A program made the position numbers and the translations under genes. A DNA stretch of 64,000 nucleotides from JASLEW01 sp035544895 (lineage in GTDB: Bacteria > Acidobacteriota > Thermoanaerobaculia > Multivoradales > UBA5704). Of the stretch, positions 31,678-39,924 are shown piece after piece (positions within the stretch are counted from its first letter, which is position 1; each line of letters begins with the position of its first letter). Location: assembly GCA_035544895.1 (NCBI GenBank), contig DASZZM010000039.1, forward strand, positions 62,001 to 126,000, read 5' to 3'. Under the pieces are notes generated by a model that was not told where the DNA came from, did not search any database, and was given only the letters and a program-made list of their open reading frames with translations.

Positions 31678-32426
31678 CCACGACTTTCCCGCCGCGGACG
31701 GCCGCCTCCGAACTGGAGCTGCCCGCCGGGGAGATCCATCTCTGGGCTGTCCGGCTCGATCCTCCCCACGAGCAGGCCGAGCGGCTCGGCCGGGCCCTGT
31801 CGCCCGACGAGCGGCAGCGCGCCGAGCGCTTTCGCTTCGATCGCCATCGGCGCCGTTACGTGGTGGGGCGCGGCGCGCTGCGGGCGCTGCTCGCCGGCTA
31901 TCTCGGCACCCGGCCCGAGCTCGTGGCCTTCGGCTACGGGCCGCGCGGCAAGCCTCTCCTCGCCGCGCCGCCGGCCGGCACGCCAGATGGCCTGTTCTTC
32001 AACCTCTCCAACTCCGACGAGCTCGCCCTGGTGGGGTTCGTGCGCGGCGCCGAGATCGGCGTCGACGTCGAGCTCCTCAAGCCCATGCCGGACCTCGAGC
32101 AGATCGCCGAGCGCTTCTTTTCGGAGAGCGAGCGCCTGGTTCTGCGCCGGCTGCCCGAGCACCAGAAACGGGAGGCGTTTTTCAACTGCTGGACGCGCAA
32201 AGAGGCCTACCTGAAGGCCGTCGGCGAGGGGCTGGCGGCTCCGCTCGACTCGTTCGACGTCACCCTTGCGCCCGGAGAGCCGCCGCGGATGCTCACCCTG
32301 CGCGGCGATGCCGAGCGGGCCGCCCGCTGGTTCTACCGCGATTTCCGGCCGGCGGAGGAGTTCATCGGCGCCCTCGCCATCGAAGGCGGCCCCTGGCAGG
32401 TCCGCACCTGGACCTTCACGGGATAG
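31674..32426 (+). CDS. Sfp-type 4'-phosphopantetheinyl transferase
   Basis: The protein has 250 residues. It transfers phosphopantetheine from CoA to carrier-protein Ser. Visible signature motifs: RFRFDRHRRRYVVGRGALR, FNLSNSDELALVGF, IGVDVELLK (Mg-binding GVDVE) and FFNCWTRKEAYLKAVGEGL (the WxxKEA motif). It is Sfp-type by length, not AcpS. The GTG start overlaps the thioesterase stop (GTGA). Its 3' end overlaps the convergent M61 gene by 11 bp. It could serve the chromosomal acyl carrier protein as well as an NRPS. Confidence 0.93.
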   Translation: MTTTFPPRTAASELELPAGEIHLWAVRLDPPHEQAERLGRALSPDERQRAERFRFDRHRRRYVVGRGALRALLAGYLGTRPELVAFGYGPRGKPLLAAPPAGTPDGLFFNLSNSDELALVGFVRGAEIGVDVELLKPMPDLEQIAERFFSESERLVLRRLPEHQKREAFFNCWTRKEAYLKAVGEGLAAPLDSFDVTLAPGEPPRMLTLRGDAERAARWFYRDFRPAEEFIGALAIEGGPWQVRTWTFTG

Positions 32427-34308
32427 CGGGGGCGTCTCCCTCCCGCCGGACGCCGCCCTCGTCGGTCCGGCGGCCGGCGTGGTACCCGGGCGCGGAGGGT
32501 CGCAGCCATGCCGCCCTGTGCGCCCGCTGGGTGGGCGTCGCCGCCGGGTCGGGCTCCAGCCGGAAGCGCAGGCGGGGGCGCTGGCCGAAGACCACGGGCA
32601 GGCGCTCCAGGCGCTCGCGGCGGGCCACCAGCAGGGTCCGCTCTTCACCCGACCGGTAGGCGGCCAGGCGCTCCCGCAGCCCGTCCGGCGGCACCCGGTA
32701 GTCGCCGATGGCCAGGATCTCGTCGCCGACGTTGACGCCGGCAGCATAGGCTGGCGTGCCGCGCTTGACCTGGGTGACGACCAGGCGGCCGGCTTGAGTT
32801 TCGGCTTCGAGACCCAGCCAGGCGGCGTTCGCCTCCCGCCGCTTGCCGCGCTCCTCGCTTTCGCCGAAGCGCAGCCCGAACCAGTCGAGGGCTTCCTCGT
32901 AGGCGAGGTCGCCGGTGCCGCGCACGGCCCGATCGAACCAGCCGCCGAGGTCGGTCTCGGCCACCTCGGAAGCGGTCTCCTCGAACTCACCGGCGCGGAA
33001 GCCGCGCGCGCCGGAGTAGCGCTCGAAGGCGCGGCGCAGGACGGTGTCGAGGCTCCTCCGCCCCATGGTCGCCCGGCGGATGGCGGCGTCGAGCAGGAAA
33101 GACACCACCGCGCCCTTGGTGTAGTAGCTGATGCCGGCGTTGGCGAAGTTCTCGTCGCGGCGGTAGTACTGGATCCAGGTGTCGAACGACGCGGCCTCGA
33201 GCGATTGCACCAGCCGGCCCGGCGAGGTCTCCAGCAGCTCGATCTGGCGGCTGAGCTGGCGCAGCAGCTCGCCCGGAGTGGAAAGTCCGGCGCGATGCAC
33301 CAACAGGTCGTCGTAGTAGGAGGTCACCCCCTCGACCTGCCAGAGGCTCCGCGTGTAGACCTCCTGCTCGAAATCGAGGTCGGCGAGCTCCGCGGGACGC
33401 AAGCGCTTGGCGTTCCAAGCGTGGAAGAGCTCGTGGCTCAGCAGGCCGAGCCAATCCAGCCGGCCTTCACGGCTGCGCGAGCGCCAGCGGCTGGTCATCA
33501 GCACGCTGGAATCGCGATGCTCCAGCCCCCCCGAGCCCTCGGTGATCAAGTTGAAGAAGACGTAGCGCGAGTAAGGTACGCTGCCCCAGAAGGCGGTCTG
33601 CTCGCGCACCACGCGCTCGGCGTCGGCGGCCGAGCGCGGCCCGTCCCAGACCGCCGGATCCTCCCCCTCGTTGACCAGCAGGTGGGGCCGCCCCGCCACC
33701 TCGAAGCGGTGGACGGCGGCGTTGCCGGCATAGATCGGCGAATCCACCAGGTGCTCGAAGCTCTCGGCCTGGTAGAGCATCTCGCCTTCCCGTGGCGCGC
33801 CGGGAGCCTCGGGCAGGGCGGAGACCGCCACCCGCCACCGCGGCGGGGCGACGAGGCAGACCAGGTGCGGGCGGGCGATCCCGCCGCCGTCACCCCCGCC
33901 GTCCGGGCCGTCCTTGCCTTCGGGACCTTCGAGACCTTCTGGAGCCAGGGCGAGGAAGGTGGCGGCGCCGTTGAGCAGGGCGAAGCCCGCGTCGACGAAG
34001 TCGGTGCGCACCGACATCTCGCGGGCGTAGAGGCGATAGCGGACGACGATCCGAGGAAGTCCGCGCGCCGCCACCTGCCAGCGGTTCTTGCTGATTTTCT
34101 GGCAGGCCAGAGGCTCGCCCGCTTCGGTTGCGGCCGCCAGGACTTCGACATGGCGCGCGAACTCGCGCACCAGGTACGAGCCGGGCGTCCACACCGGCAT
34201 CATGAGGTCGACCCTGGAGCGGCCGCCGGTGGGGAAGCGGGCCTCGACCTCGATGCGATGAGTTTCGGGGTGCGGCAGCCTCACCGTGTAAAGAATCGGC
34301 TCGGACAT
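32416..34308 (-). CDS. M61 family glycyl aminopeptidase with PDZ domain
   Basis: The protein has 630 residues. The N-terminal beta domain (YTVRLPHPETHRIEVEARFP, VWTPGSYLVREFARHVE) is typical of M61. The zinc peptidase core has LLSHELFHAWNAKRLRP, with HExxH and the downstream Glu expected in the EVYTRSLWQVEGVTSYYDDLL segment. A C-terminal PDZ domain (about 535-605: GLEAETQAGRLVVTQVKRGT, PAYAAGVNVGDEILAIGDY) completes the family architecture. There is no signal peptide, so it is cytoplasmic. It is likely an aminopeptidase acting on Gly/Ala-rich peptides. Confidence 0.92.
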   Translation of the reverse strand: MSEPILYTVRLPHPETHRIEVEARFPTGGRSRVDLMMPVWTPGSYLVREFARHVEVLAAATEAGEPLACQKISKNRWQVAARGLPRIVVRYRLYAREMSVRTDFVDAGFALLNGAATFLALAPEGLEGPEGKDGPDGGGDGGGIARPHLVCLVAPPRWRVAVSALPEAPGAPREGEMLYQAESFEHLVDSPIYAGNAAVHRFEVAGRPHLLVNEGEDPAVWDGPRSAADAERVVREQTAFWGSVPYSRYVFFNLITEGSGGLEHRDSSVLMTSRWRSRSREGRLDWLGLLSHELFHAWNAKRLRPAELADLDFEQEVYTRSLWQVEGVTSYYDDLLVHRAGLSTPGELLRQLSRQIELLETSPGRLVQSLEAASFDTWIQYYRRDENFANAGISYYTKGAVVSFLLDAAIRRATMGRRSLDTVLRRAFERYSGARGFRAGEFEETASEVAETDLGGWFDRAVRGTGDLAYEEALDWFGLRFGESEERGKRREANAAWLGLEAETQAGRLVVTQVKRGTPAYAAGVNVGDEILAIGDYRVPPDGLRERLAAYRSGEERTLLVARRERLERLPVVFGQRPRLRFRLEPDPAATPTQRAHRAAWLRPSAPGYHAGRRTDEGGVRREGDAPAIP

Positions 34309-34350
34309 CGGGCCGACACCTTACCGGAGATCAGTCTCGCCTCCAAGCTC

Positions 34351-34399
34351 AAAGACGAAACTTCTGCCCCGAGAGGGAGGGGGCGTCCCCTTCCCCCGG
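34351..34399 (-). repeat. dispersed GGGGACGCCCC hairpin element, copy 2
   Basis: On the minus strand: CGGGGGAAGGGGACGCCCCC, then TCCCTCTCGGGG, then GAAGTTTCGTCTTT. It starts about 10 bp after the SDR gene stop in the same orientation, so it may act as that gene's transcription end. It fills most of the 100 bp gap before the M61 start. Confidence 0.55.
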
Positions 34400-34408
34400 G
34401 CCAGGCTT

Positions 34409-35236
34409 CTACAACAGGCCCTTGGTGTAGCCGCCGTCCACGGCGATGGACTGGCCGGTGATGTAGGAGGCGGCCGGCGAGCAGAGGAAGGCCACCACCT
34501 CTCCAACCTCCGCGGGCTCGGCCAGGCGTCCGGCGGGGGTCTGCGAGGTCCAGGCGCCGACGATGTCCTCGCGCGACCTGCCGCTGCGCTGGGAGATCGC
34601 GGCCACCAGCTCCTCCTGCCTGGCGGTGCGGGTATAACCGGGGAGCACGGCATTGACGGTGACGCCCTCTGCCGCCACCTCTTGCGACAGGGTCTTCAGA
34701 TAGCCCACCACCGCCGGGCGCAGGGTGTTGGAGAGGGCAAGTCCGGGAATCGGCTGCCGCGCCGCCGCCGAGTTGATGGCGACGATGCGCCCCCAACGCC
34801 GCTGGCGCATCGCGGGCAGGACGAGACGGCAGAGGCGCGGCACGAACAGCAGGGCCAGCGGGATGCCGATCTGCCAGTCCTCCTCGGTCAGCTCGCTTGC
34901 CAGCCGGGCAGGCGGTCCGCCGGCGTTGGCCACCAGGATGTCGATCGGCCCCAACCGCCGCTCGACCTGGCGCACCAGCGCGGCGAGTGAGTCGGGGTCC
35001 CTAACGTCGGCGGGTACCGCGATCGGCTCGCCGTTGCCTTCCGGCCGGCTGGCGGCCAGCCCCGCGCGCGCGGCCTCGAGCTTGTCGCCGCCGCGGCTCG
35101 ACAGCGCGACGCGGGCCCCGCGCCGGGCAAGGGCGGCGGCTGCCGCCTCGCCCAGGCCGCTGCTCGCCCCGGTGACCAGGGCGACCCGGCCGGAGAGGTC
35201 GGGGGTCTGGGCGGGTTCGTCGCCTGCCGCGCTCAC
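34409..35236 (-). CDS. SDR-family oxidoreductase lacking the usual YxxxK
   Basis: The protein has 275 residues. The Rossmann opening VALVTGASSGLGEAAAAAL and the NAGG motif are standard for FabG-like short-chain dehydrogenases. The catalytic Ser region is INSAAARQPIPGLALSNTLR: where the active-site Tyr-x3-Lys would sit, the sequence has L...LSNTLR. This subgroup of atypical 3-oxoacyl-ACP-reductase-like SDRs is known in databases but not well characterised. A partner dehydrogenase overlaps it by 4 bp, and a ferritin-like protein lies further upstream. It may be a non-catalytic or altered-substrate member. Confidence 0.88.
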   Translation of the reverse strand: MSAAGDEPAQTPDLSGRVALVTGASSGLGEAAAAALARRGARVALSSRGGDKLEAARAGLAASRPEGNGEPIAVPADVRDPDSLAALVRQVERRLGPIDILVANAGGPPARLASELTEEDWQIGIPLALLFVPRLCRLVLPAMRQRRWGRIVAINSAAARQPIPGLALSNTLRPAVVGYLKTLSQEVAAEGVTVNAVLPGYTRTARQEELVAAISQRSGRSREDIVGAWTSQTPAGRLAEPAEVGEVVAFLCSPAASYITGQSIAVDGGYTKGLL

Positions 35237-36141
35237 AGCGCGATTCTCTCACCCTGATCGTCGTAGGTGTAGATGCCGCGCCCGACCTTGCGGCCCAGCC
35301 GGCCGGCGCGGACGTGTTGCACCAGCAGCAGGTTGGGCCGGTACGCCTCGCCGAGAGTGCGGTGCAAGAACTCGAGAATCGCCAGCCGCACGTCCAGCCC
35401 GACGAGATCGACCATCTCGAACGGCCCCATCGGATGGGCAAGGCCGAGCTTGAGCGCCTTGTCGATGTCGGGGGCGCTGGCGACGCCCTCTTGCAGCATG
35501 CGAAAGGCTTCGTTGCCGATCAAGGCGTTGATGCGCGTGGTGACGAAGCCGGGCGCCTCGTTGATCAGCACGACCTCCTTGCCCATGCGCTCGCCGACCG
35601 CCTGCAGGGCCGCCAGAGTCTCTGAGGACGTCTCGAGGCCGCGCACCAGCTCGATCAGCTTCATCAAGTGCACCGGATTGAAGAAATGCATGCCGGCAAA
35701 ACGGTCCGGCCTGCCGCAGGCGGCGCCCATCTCGGTGATCGACAAGGCCGAGGTATTGGAGGCGAGGAGCGCATCGGCGGGAGCGCTGCGCACCACTTCG
35801 CGGAAGAGCTCGATCTTGACCGCGATGTTTTCGGGAGCGGCTTCGATCACCAGGTCCGCCGCGGCCACCGCGCCTGCCAGCTCCACTTCCGCGTGCAGGC
35901 TGAGGCGCGCGCTCTCGGCTTCCTCGGCGGCGACCTTGCCGAGCTCGACGCCCCTGGCCAGGTTGCGATGCACGCTCGCCTCGGCGCGGCGCAAGGCCGC
36001 GGCGTCCGGGTCGTAGAGATGGGTGACGAAGCCGGCCAGCGCGGCGACGTGAGCGATCCCGCGCCCCATGGTGCCGGCGCCCAGGACGGCGATCGTCCGC
36101 AGGGCGGAGGAGGAGGGGACCGGCTGGCTCATGACGCTCAC
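35233..36141 (-). CDS. 3-hydroxyacyl-CoA dehydrogenase (short form, HbdA-like)
   Basis: The protein has 302 residues, the stand-alone length (3-hydroxybutyryl-CoA dehydrogenase type). N-terminal NAD site: IAVLGAGTMGRGIAHVAALAG. Catalytic region: FAGMHFFNPVHLMKLIELVRG with the active His, plus a C-terminal domain with PGFVTTRINALIGNEAF and HPMGPFEMVDLVGLDV. It oxidises L-3-hydroxyacyl-CoA with NAD in beta-oxidation or in butyrate-type metabolism. It overlaps the SDR gene and the ferritin-like gene by 4 bp at each end, so all three form one operon. An ATG three codons in (36132) is an alternative start. Confidence 0.93.
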   Translation of the reverse strand: MSVMSQPVPSSSALRTIAVLGAGTMGRGIAHVAALAGFVTHLYDPDAAALRRAEASVHRNLARGVELGKVAAEEAESARLSLHAEVELAGAVAAADLVIEAAPENIAVKIELFREVVRSAPADALLASNTSALSITEMGAACGRPDRFAGMHFFNPVHLMKLIELVRGLETSSETLAALQAVGERMGKEVVLINEAPGFVTTRINALIGNEAFRMLQEGVASAPDIDKALKLGLAHPMGPFEMVDLVGLDVRLAILEFLHRTLGEAYRPNLLLVQHVRAGRLGRKVGRGIYTYDDQGERIAL

Positions 36142-36797
36142 GACACCGGGATGCTGTGCACGCCGGTCGTCTTGGCGGCCAGGTTGCGCAGCTCGTCGGC
36201 GATCGCCAGGGTGTTGCGCGCGGCCGCGCCGGCGAGCTCCTGCAGCTCGGGAGTGACGGCGTACTTCTCCAGGATCTCCCGCCCCAGCTTATGGTGATGG
36301 GCCTCTTCGGGCTGGATGACCGCGGCATAGAGCTCTGCCGTCTTCTCGTCGCCCACCGAGCGGCAGAAGCGGACGAACTGGTCGTTGCGGATCTGCGCGA
36401 TCGCCTCGCTGGCGAAGGGGCCGCCGGCGATCCGCTCGACCGTCGTGCGCAACCCGCGCAGGTACTGGTAGAGCGGGCTGTGGCCGTCGGCGAGCGGGTC
36501 GAAGGCGCTCGGGTCTTCCCCGAGCTGCGCCAGGCGCTCGCAGATCAGGGCGTAGTGCTTCATCTCGTCTCCGCACTGCAAGGCCAGGCATAGCTTGGCG
36601 TCCAGCTCGGGCGTGGTCGGCATCCAGAAGCCGGCGAGCTCGGACGCTTCGATCTCGCTCTTGAGCGCCAGGCGCAGCAAGGTGACGACGTCCACCCTCC
36701 CCTCCGACTCCGCTTCCAGCGTCTCGGTCTCTCCGAGCTGGGCGAAGAGACGGTCCATCTCCTCGACCAGCCGACTGACGAATTCGTGGCTGTTCAC
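36138..36797 (-). CDS. ferritin-like diiron-domain protein
   Basis: The protein has 219 residues, mostly helical. Candidate diiron ligands appear in the expected order: Glu in LALKSEIEASELAGF, CGDEMKHYALI (E-x2-H), then QPEEAHHHKLGREIL (E-x2-H). This is the four-helix ferritin-like fold also used by PaaA- and MiaE-like oxygenases. It heads the operon with the 3-hydroxyacyl-CoA dehydrogenase and the SDR, hinting at a role in fatty-acid or aromatic-CoA chemistry. The substrate is unknown. Confidence 0.8.
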   Translation of the reverse strand: MNSHEFVSRLVEEMDRLFAQLGETETLEAESEGRVDVVTLLRLALKSEIEASELAGFWMPTTPELDAKLCLALQCGDEMKHYALICERLAQLGEDPSAFDPLADGHSPLYQYLRGLRTTVERIAGGPFASEAIAQIRNDQFVRFCRSVGDEKTAELYAAVIQPEEAHHHKLGREILEKYAVTPELQELAGAAARNTLAIADELRNLAAKTTGVHSIPVS

Positions 36798-36904
36798 GAC
36801 AAGTCTCCTTGCAAGGGCTCCCGGAAGCCGCCGCGCGGCGAGCGCCCGTCAGGAATGCGGGCCGCCAGACATTCTATCCGTCCCGGCAGCGGCGCGTCAG
36901 CCTG

Positions 36905-37528
36905 TTAGGTCTCCACGGTACGCAGCACCGCGCGCACGGGGGAGGCGTCGAGGCCCGCCAGCTTGAGGGGCAGGGCGATCAACTCGTAGACTCCTTCCGG
37001 GACGCCGTCGAGCACCAGGCCTTCGAGGATGGCCACTCCGCCGCGCGCCAGAGCGTGGTGGGCGTCGAGGGTGCTGCTGTCGAGCGGGTCGACCGATGGA
37101 GTGTCGAGCCCAACCAGGAGCACACCGCGCGCGGCGAGCAAGAGCGCGACTTCGGGAGAGAGCGCGGTGAAGCGCTCGGGGAAGCTCTTGCGGTCGCGCA
37201 CGCTCTCCGTCTTGAAGAGCAGCCGCGGCGGGGCCGCCAGGTCGAGCCCTTCGACGTGGCGCGGCTCGATCAGCGGATGGGCCGGCACCTTGACCACCCG
37301 GCAGAGTCCGAGGAAGCGCTCGAGCGGCAGGTCGGCAATCGTCTCGCCGCGCGCCTCGGTGTGGAACGGAGCATCGGCGTGAGAGCCCACGTGGGAGGTC
37401 GTGGTGATCGCCGACAGATTGCACGACGCTCCCTCGGCGATCGACGAGGTGAACCGACTCTGGAACGGCACGTCCCCCGGCCAGACCGGGATCTCCGGAT
37501 GCACCCCAGGCGACAAGTCATAGAGCAT
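36905..37528 (-). CDS. kynurenine formamidase-like cyclase-family hydrolase
   Basis: The protein has 207 residues of the cyclase family (PF04199). The metal-binding signature is HVGSHADAPFH (H-x3-H-x-D-x3-H), preceded by SPGVHPEIPVWPGD and followed by DLPLERFLG. KynB hydrolyses N-formylkynurenine to kynurenine; length and motif order match KynB closely. No other tryptophan-degradation gene (tdo, kynU) is in the window, so it could act on another amide or lactone. It is divergent from folE. Confidence 0.85.
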   Translation of the reverse strand: MLYDLSPGVHPEIPVWPGDVPFQSRFTSSIAEGASCNLSAITTTSHVGSHADAPFHTEARGETIADLPLERFLGLCRVVKVPAHPLIEPRHVEGLDLAAPPRLLFKTESVRDRKSFPERFTALSPEVALLLAARGVLLVGLDTPSVDPLDSSTLDAHHALARGGVAILEGLVLDGVPEGVYELIALPLKLAGLDASPVRAVLRTVET

Positions 37529-37637
37529 GGCGCCCTCCTGCGAACCCTCAATGATAGTCCGAGGGGCGGGCTTGGCGGTGGTGTAGGATATGCACGCGAG
37601 TCTTCAGGGGGGTCAGGGGGCGAGCAGAGGCGATTCG

Positions 37638-38267
37638 ATGAATGAGCGGGACCTGATGGTTGAAGAACAGGTATCGGAGGTGTTCGCGGGCCTCGACGCG
37701 GCGCAGCGCGTCAAGGCCGAACGCATCGCCAAGCACGTGCGGGCGATGATGACGGAGATCGGGCTCGACCTGGCGGACCCCAACCTGGCGGAGACCGACC
37801 TGCGGGTCGCCAAGCTGTACCTGGAGATGTTTCACGGCCTGGACGAAGGCGCCGAGCCCAAGGTGACCACCTTCCCCAACGAGGAAGGGTACAGCCACAT
37901 GGTGATGGAGAAGAACATCCAATTCTACTCCTTGTGCGCTCATCACCTGGTCCCCTTCTACGGCCACGCGCACATCGCCTACATCCCTCGCGGGCGCATC
38001 CTTGGCCTCTCCAAGTTCTCGCGCATCCTCGAGTTCTATGCCAAGCGGCCGCAGCTGCAGGAGCGCATCACCGAGCAGGTGGTGACCTTCATCGACGAGA
38101 AGCTGCAGCCGCAGGGAGCGATGGTCGTCATCGAGGCGCGGCACCTGTGCGTGGAGATGCGCGGCGTCAAGAAATCGGGTGCCCTGACCGTAACCTCCGC
38201 CCTGCGGGGCATCTTTCACCAGCGGCCGGTGCGTGAAGAGTTCCTCGACCTCCTGCGCCGCGAGTAG
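37638..38267 (+). CDS. folE: GTP cyclohydrolase I
   Basis: The protein has 209 residues. It converts GTP to 7,8-dihydroneopterin triphosphate, the first step of folate synthesis. Zinc ligands are C100 and H103 in SLCAHHLVPFYG, and the later Cys in EARHLCVEMRGVKK. The motif YIPRGRILGLSKFSRI is diagnostic. I chose the ATG at 37638 (MNERD), with an AGAGG site; the upstream ATG at 37590 lacks one. Its last 35 bases overlap the following lipoprotein gene. Confidence 0.95.
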   Translation: MNERDLMVEEQVSEVFAGLDAAQRVKAERIAKHVRAMMTEIGLDLADPNLAETDLRVAKLYLEMFHGLDEGAEPKVTTFPNEEGYSHMVMEKNIQFYSLCAHHLVPFYGHAHIAYIPRGRILGLSKFSRILEFYAKRPQLQERITEQVVTFIDEKLQPQGAMVVIEARHLCVEMRGVKKSGALTVTSALRGIFHQRPVREEFLDLLRRE

Positions 38268-38826
38268 CGCTGGGCTCGGCGTGCTGCTGCTCGCCGCGCT
38301 CGCTTGCGGCACGTCCACCACGCCGCGCGCGCTCGCCGACCTCACCAACCCTTACCTGGGGCCGGAGCTCTCCGGCTGGCTGATCGGGCCGATCTCCCAG
38401 ATCGCCTCCGCCGAGGAGATCCGCTCCTACCTGGCGCTGCGCGACGACCGCCAGGCCGCCTCTTTCGTCGAGCGCTTCTGGGAGAGCCGCAACCCGAAGC
38501 CGTCGCGCCCCAACCCGCTGCTCCAGGCTTTCGAAGAGCGCGAGGCCGAGGCGGACCGCCGCTTCAGCGAGGCTGGCGTGCTCGGCCGGCGCACCGACCG
38601 CGGCACGGTCTGGGTGGTTTACGGCCCGCCGAGCAGAAGCGGCTTCGAGTCGCCGCCGTCGCCGCGCGACCCGCCGATCGAGCTGTGGGTCTACGACTCC
38701 GGCCGCCCGGCGGGCCTCGACGGCAAGCGGCCGGCGAGCCAGTACCGCTTCGCCAAGCGCGGCGACCTGACCGTGACCTACGTGCCGCGCCATGGCCGCC
38801 TGCCCCAGGCCGGCCCGCCGTTCTGA
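38233..38826 (+). CDS. GWxTD-domain lipoprotein
   Basis: The protein has 197 residues. The GTG at 38233 gives KSSSTSCAASSAGLGVLLLAALACG, a type II signal with lipobox LAALAC. The mature part has the GWxTD-domain hallmarks common in Acidobacteria: an EIRSYLALRDDRQAASFVER run, FWESRNPKPSRPNPLLQAF, a GRRTDRGTVWVVYGPPS core, and PIELWVYD. The strict GWxTDRG motif reads LGRRTDRG here. Function unknown; periplasmic. The gene overlaps the end of folE by 35 bp in another frame, suggesting coupling. Confidence 0.85.
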   Translation: MKSSSTSCAASSAGLGVLLLAALACGTSTTPRALADLTNPYLGPELSGWLIGPISQIASAEEIRSYLALRDDRQAASFVERFWESRNPKPSRPNPLLQAFEEREAEADRRFSEAGVLGRRTDRGTVWVVYGPPSRSGFESPPSPRDPPIELWVYDSGRPAGLDGKRPASQYRFAKRGDLTVTYVPRHGRLPQAGPPF

Positions 38827-38849
38827 CGCCGCCGCTCCATGGGCTCCAG

Positions 38850-39917
38850 ATGACCGATCGGGCCGTCCTCCTCGCCACCGGCGTCTCGATTCCGCCGCTC
38901 GAAGTCAGCAACGAGATGCTGGCGCGCATTCTCGACACCGACGACGCCTGGATCCGTGAGCGCAGCGGCATCTCGACCCGCTACTTCGTCGCGGCCGGGA
39001 CGGCTTCCTCCGACCTGGGCGCCGAGGCGGCGCGGGCGGCGCTGGCCGCCAGCGGCGTCGAGGGCGGCGAGATCGACTACCTGGTGTGCGCCACGATGAC
39101 CCCCGACCATTACTTTCCGGGGTCCGGCACGATCATCCAGCAGAAGCTCGGCTTGCGGCCGCTGCCGGTGCTCGACATCCGCCAGCAGTGCGCCGGCTTC
39201 GCCTACGGGATGCAGGTCGTCGACGCCCTGGTGCGCGCCGGCGCCGCCCGCACCGTGCTGCTGGTCGGCACCGACGTCCACACCTCCCTGATGCCCATCT
39301 CGGCCCGCTCCTTCGAGGTCCTGCACGGCCGCGACCCGGGGCCTCTCGCCGCCCAGGAATTCGAGTGGAACTCCAGGTTCCGCCACTTGATGGTGCTGTT
39401 CGGCGACGGCGCCGGCGCGATGGTCTTCCGCGCCGGGCGCGAGGATGGGCGGGGCATCCTGGGCAGCGTCCTGCAAGGCGACGGCAATCATCGCGACATC
39501 CTCTACGTGCCCGGAGGCGGGTCGCAGCGCCGCCCCTTCGTCAGCTGCGAGATGATCGAGCGCGCCGAAACGGTGCCGGTGATGGACGGCAGGGCGGTGT
39601 TCAAGCTGGCAGTCACCCGCATGCCCGAGGCCACGCGCGCGGTGCTGAGGCAGAGCGGCTATGGGCTCGAGGACCTCGACCTCTTGATCATGCACCAGGC
39701 CAACCTGCGCATCAACGAGGCGGCGCAGAAGGCGATGGGACTTCCCAACGAGAAGGTCCACAACAACATCCAGAAGTACGGCAACACCACCTCGGCGACC
39801 TTGCCCATCGCTTTCCACGAGGCCCACGCTCTCGGCAAGGCGCCGCCCGGAGCCCTCGTCGCCTTCACCGCCCTGGGCGCCGGCCTGCACTGGGGCTCGG
39901 TGCTGATGCGGGTCTAG
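38850..39917 (+). CDS. fabH: beta-ketoacyl-ACP synthase III (FabH-like)
   Basis: The protein has 355 residues from the ATG at 38850. The KAS III catalytic triad is visible: C114 in DIRQQCAGFAYG, His in LIMHQANLRINEAAQ, and Asn in NNIQKYGNTTSATLP. The enzyme condenses acetyl-CoA, or a branched acyl-CoA, with malonyl-ACP to start fatty-acid synthesis. An internal insertion (about 185-235) and the PVMDGRAVFKLAV segment suggest the FabH/DarB-like branch, so a specialised ketosynthase is also possible. The next gene starts 7 bp downstream. Confidence 0.9.
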   Translation: MTDRAVLLATGVSIPPLEVSNEMLARILDTDDAWIRERSGISTRYFVAAGTASSDLGAEAARAALAASGVEGGEIDYLVCATMTPDHYFPGSGTIIQQKLGLRPLPVLDIRQQCAGFAYGMQVVDALVRAGAARTVLLVGTDVHTSLMPISARSFEVLHGRDPGPLAAQEFEWNSRFRHLMVLFGDGAGAMVFRAGREDGRGILGSVLQGDGNHRDILYVPGGGSQRRPFVSCEMIERAETVPVMDGRAVFKLAVTRMPEATRAVLRQSGYGLEDLDLLIMHQANLRINEAAQKAMGLPNEKVHNNIQKYGNTTSATLPIAFHEAHALGKAPPGALVAFTALGAGLHWGSVLMRV

Positions 39918-39924
39918 CCCGTCG

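Noticed and set aside
38233..38267. 35 bp overlap of folE with the lipoprotein gene as an error
   Set aside because: Both reading frames are well supported: folE ends with its normal tail, and the lipoprotein needs that GTG to have a complete signal peptide.
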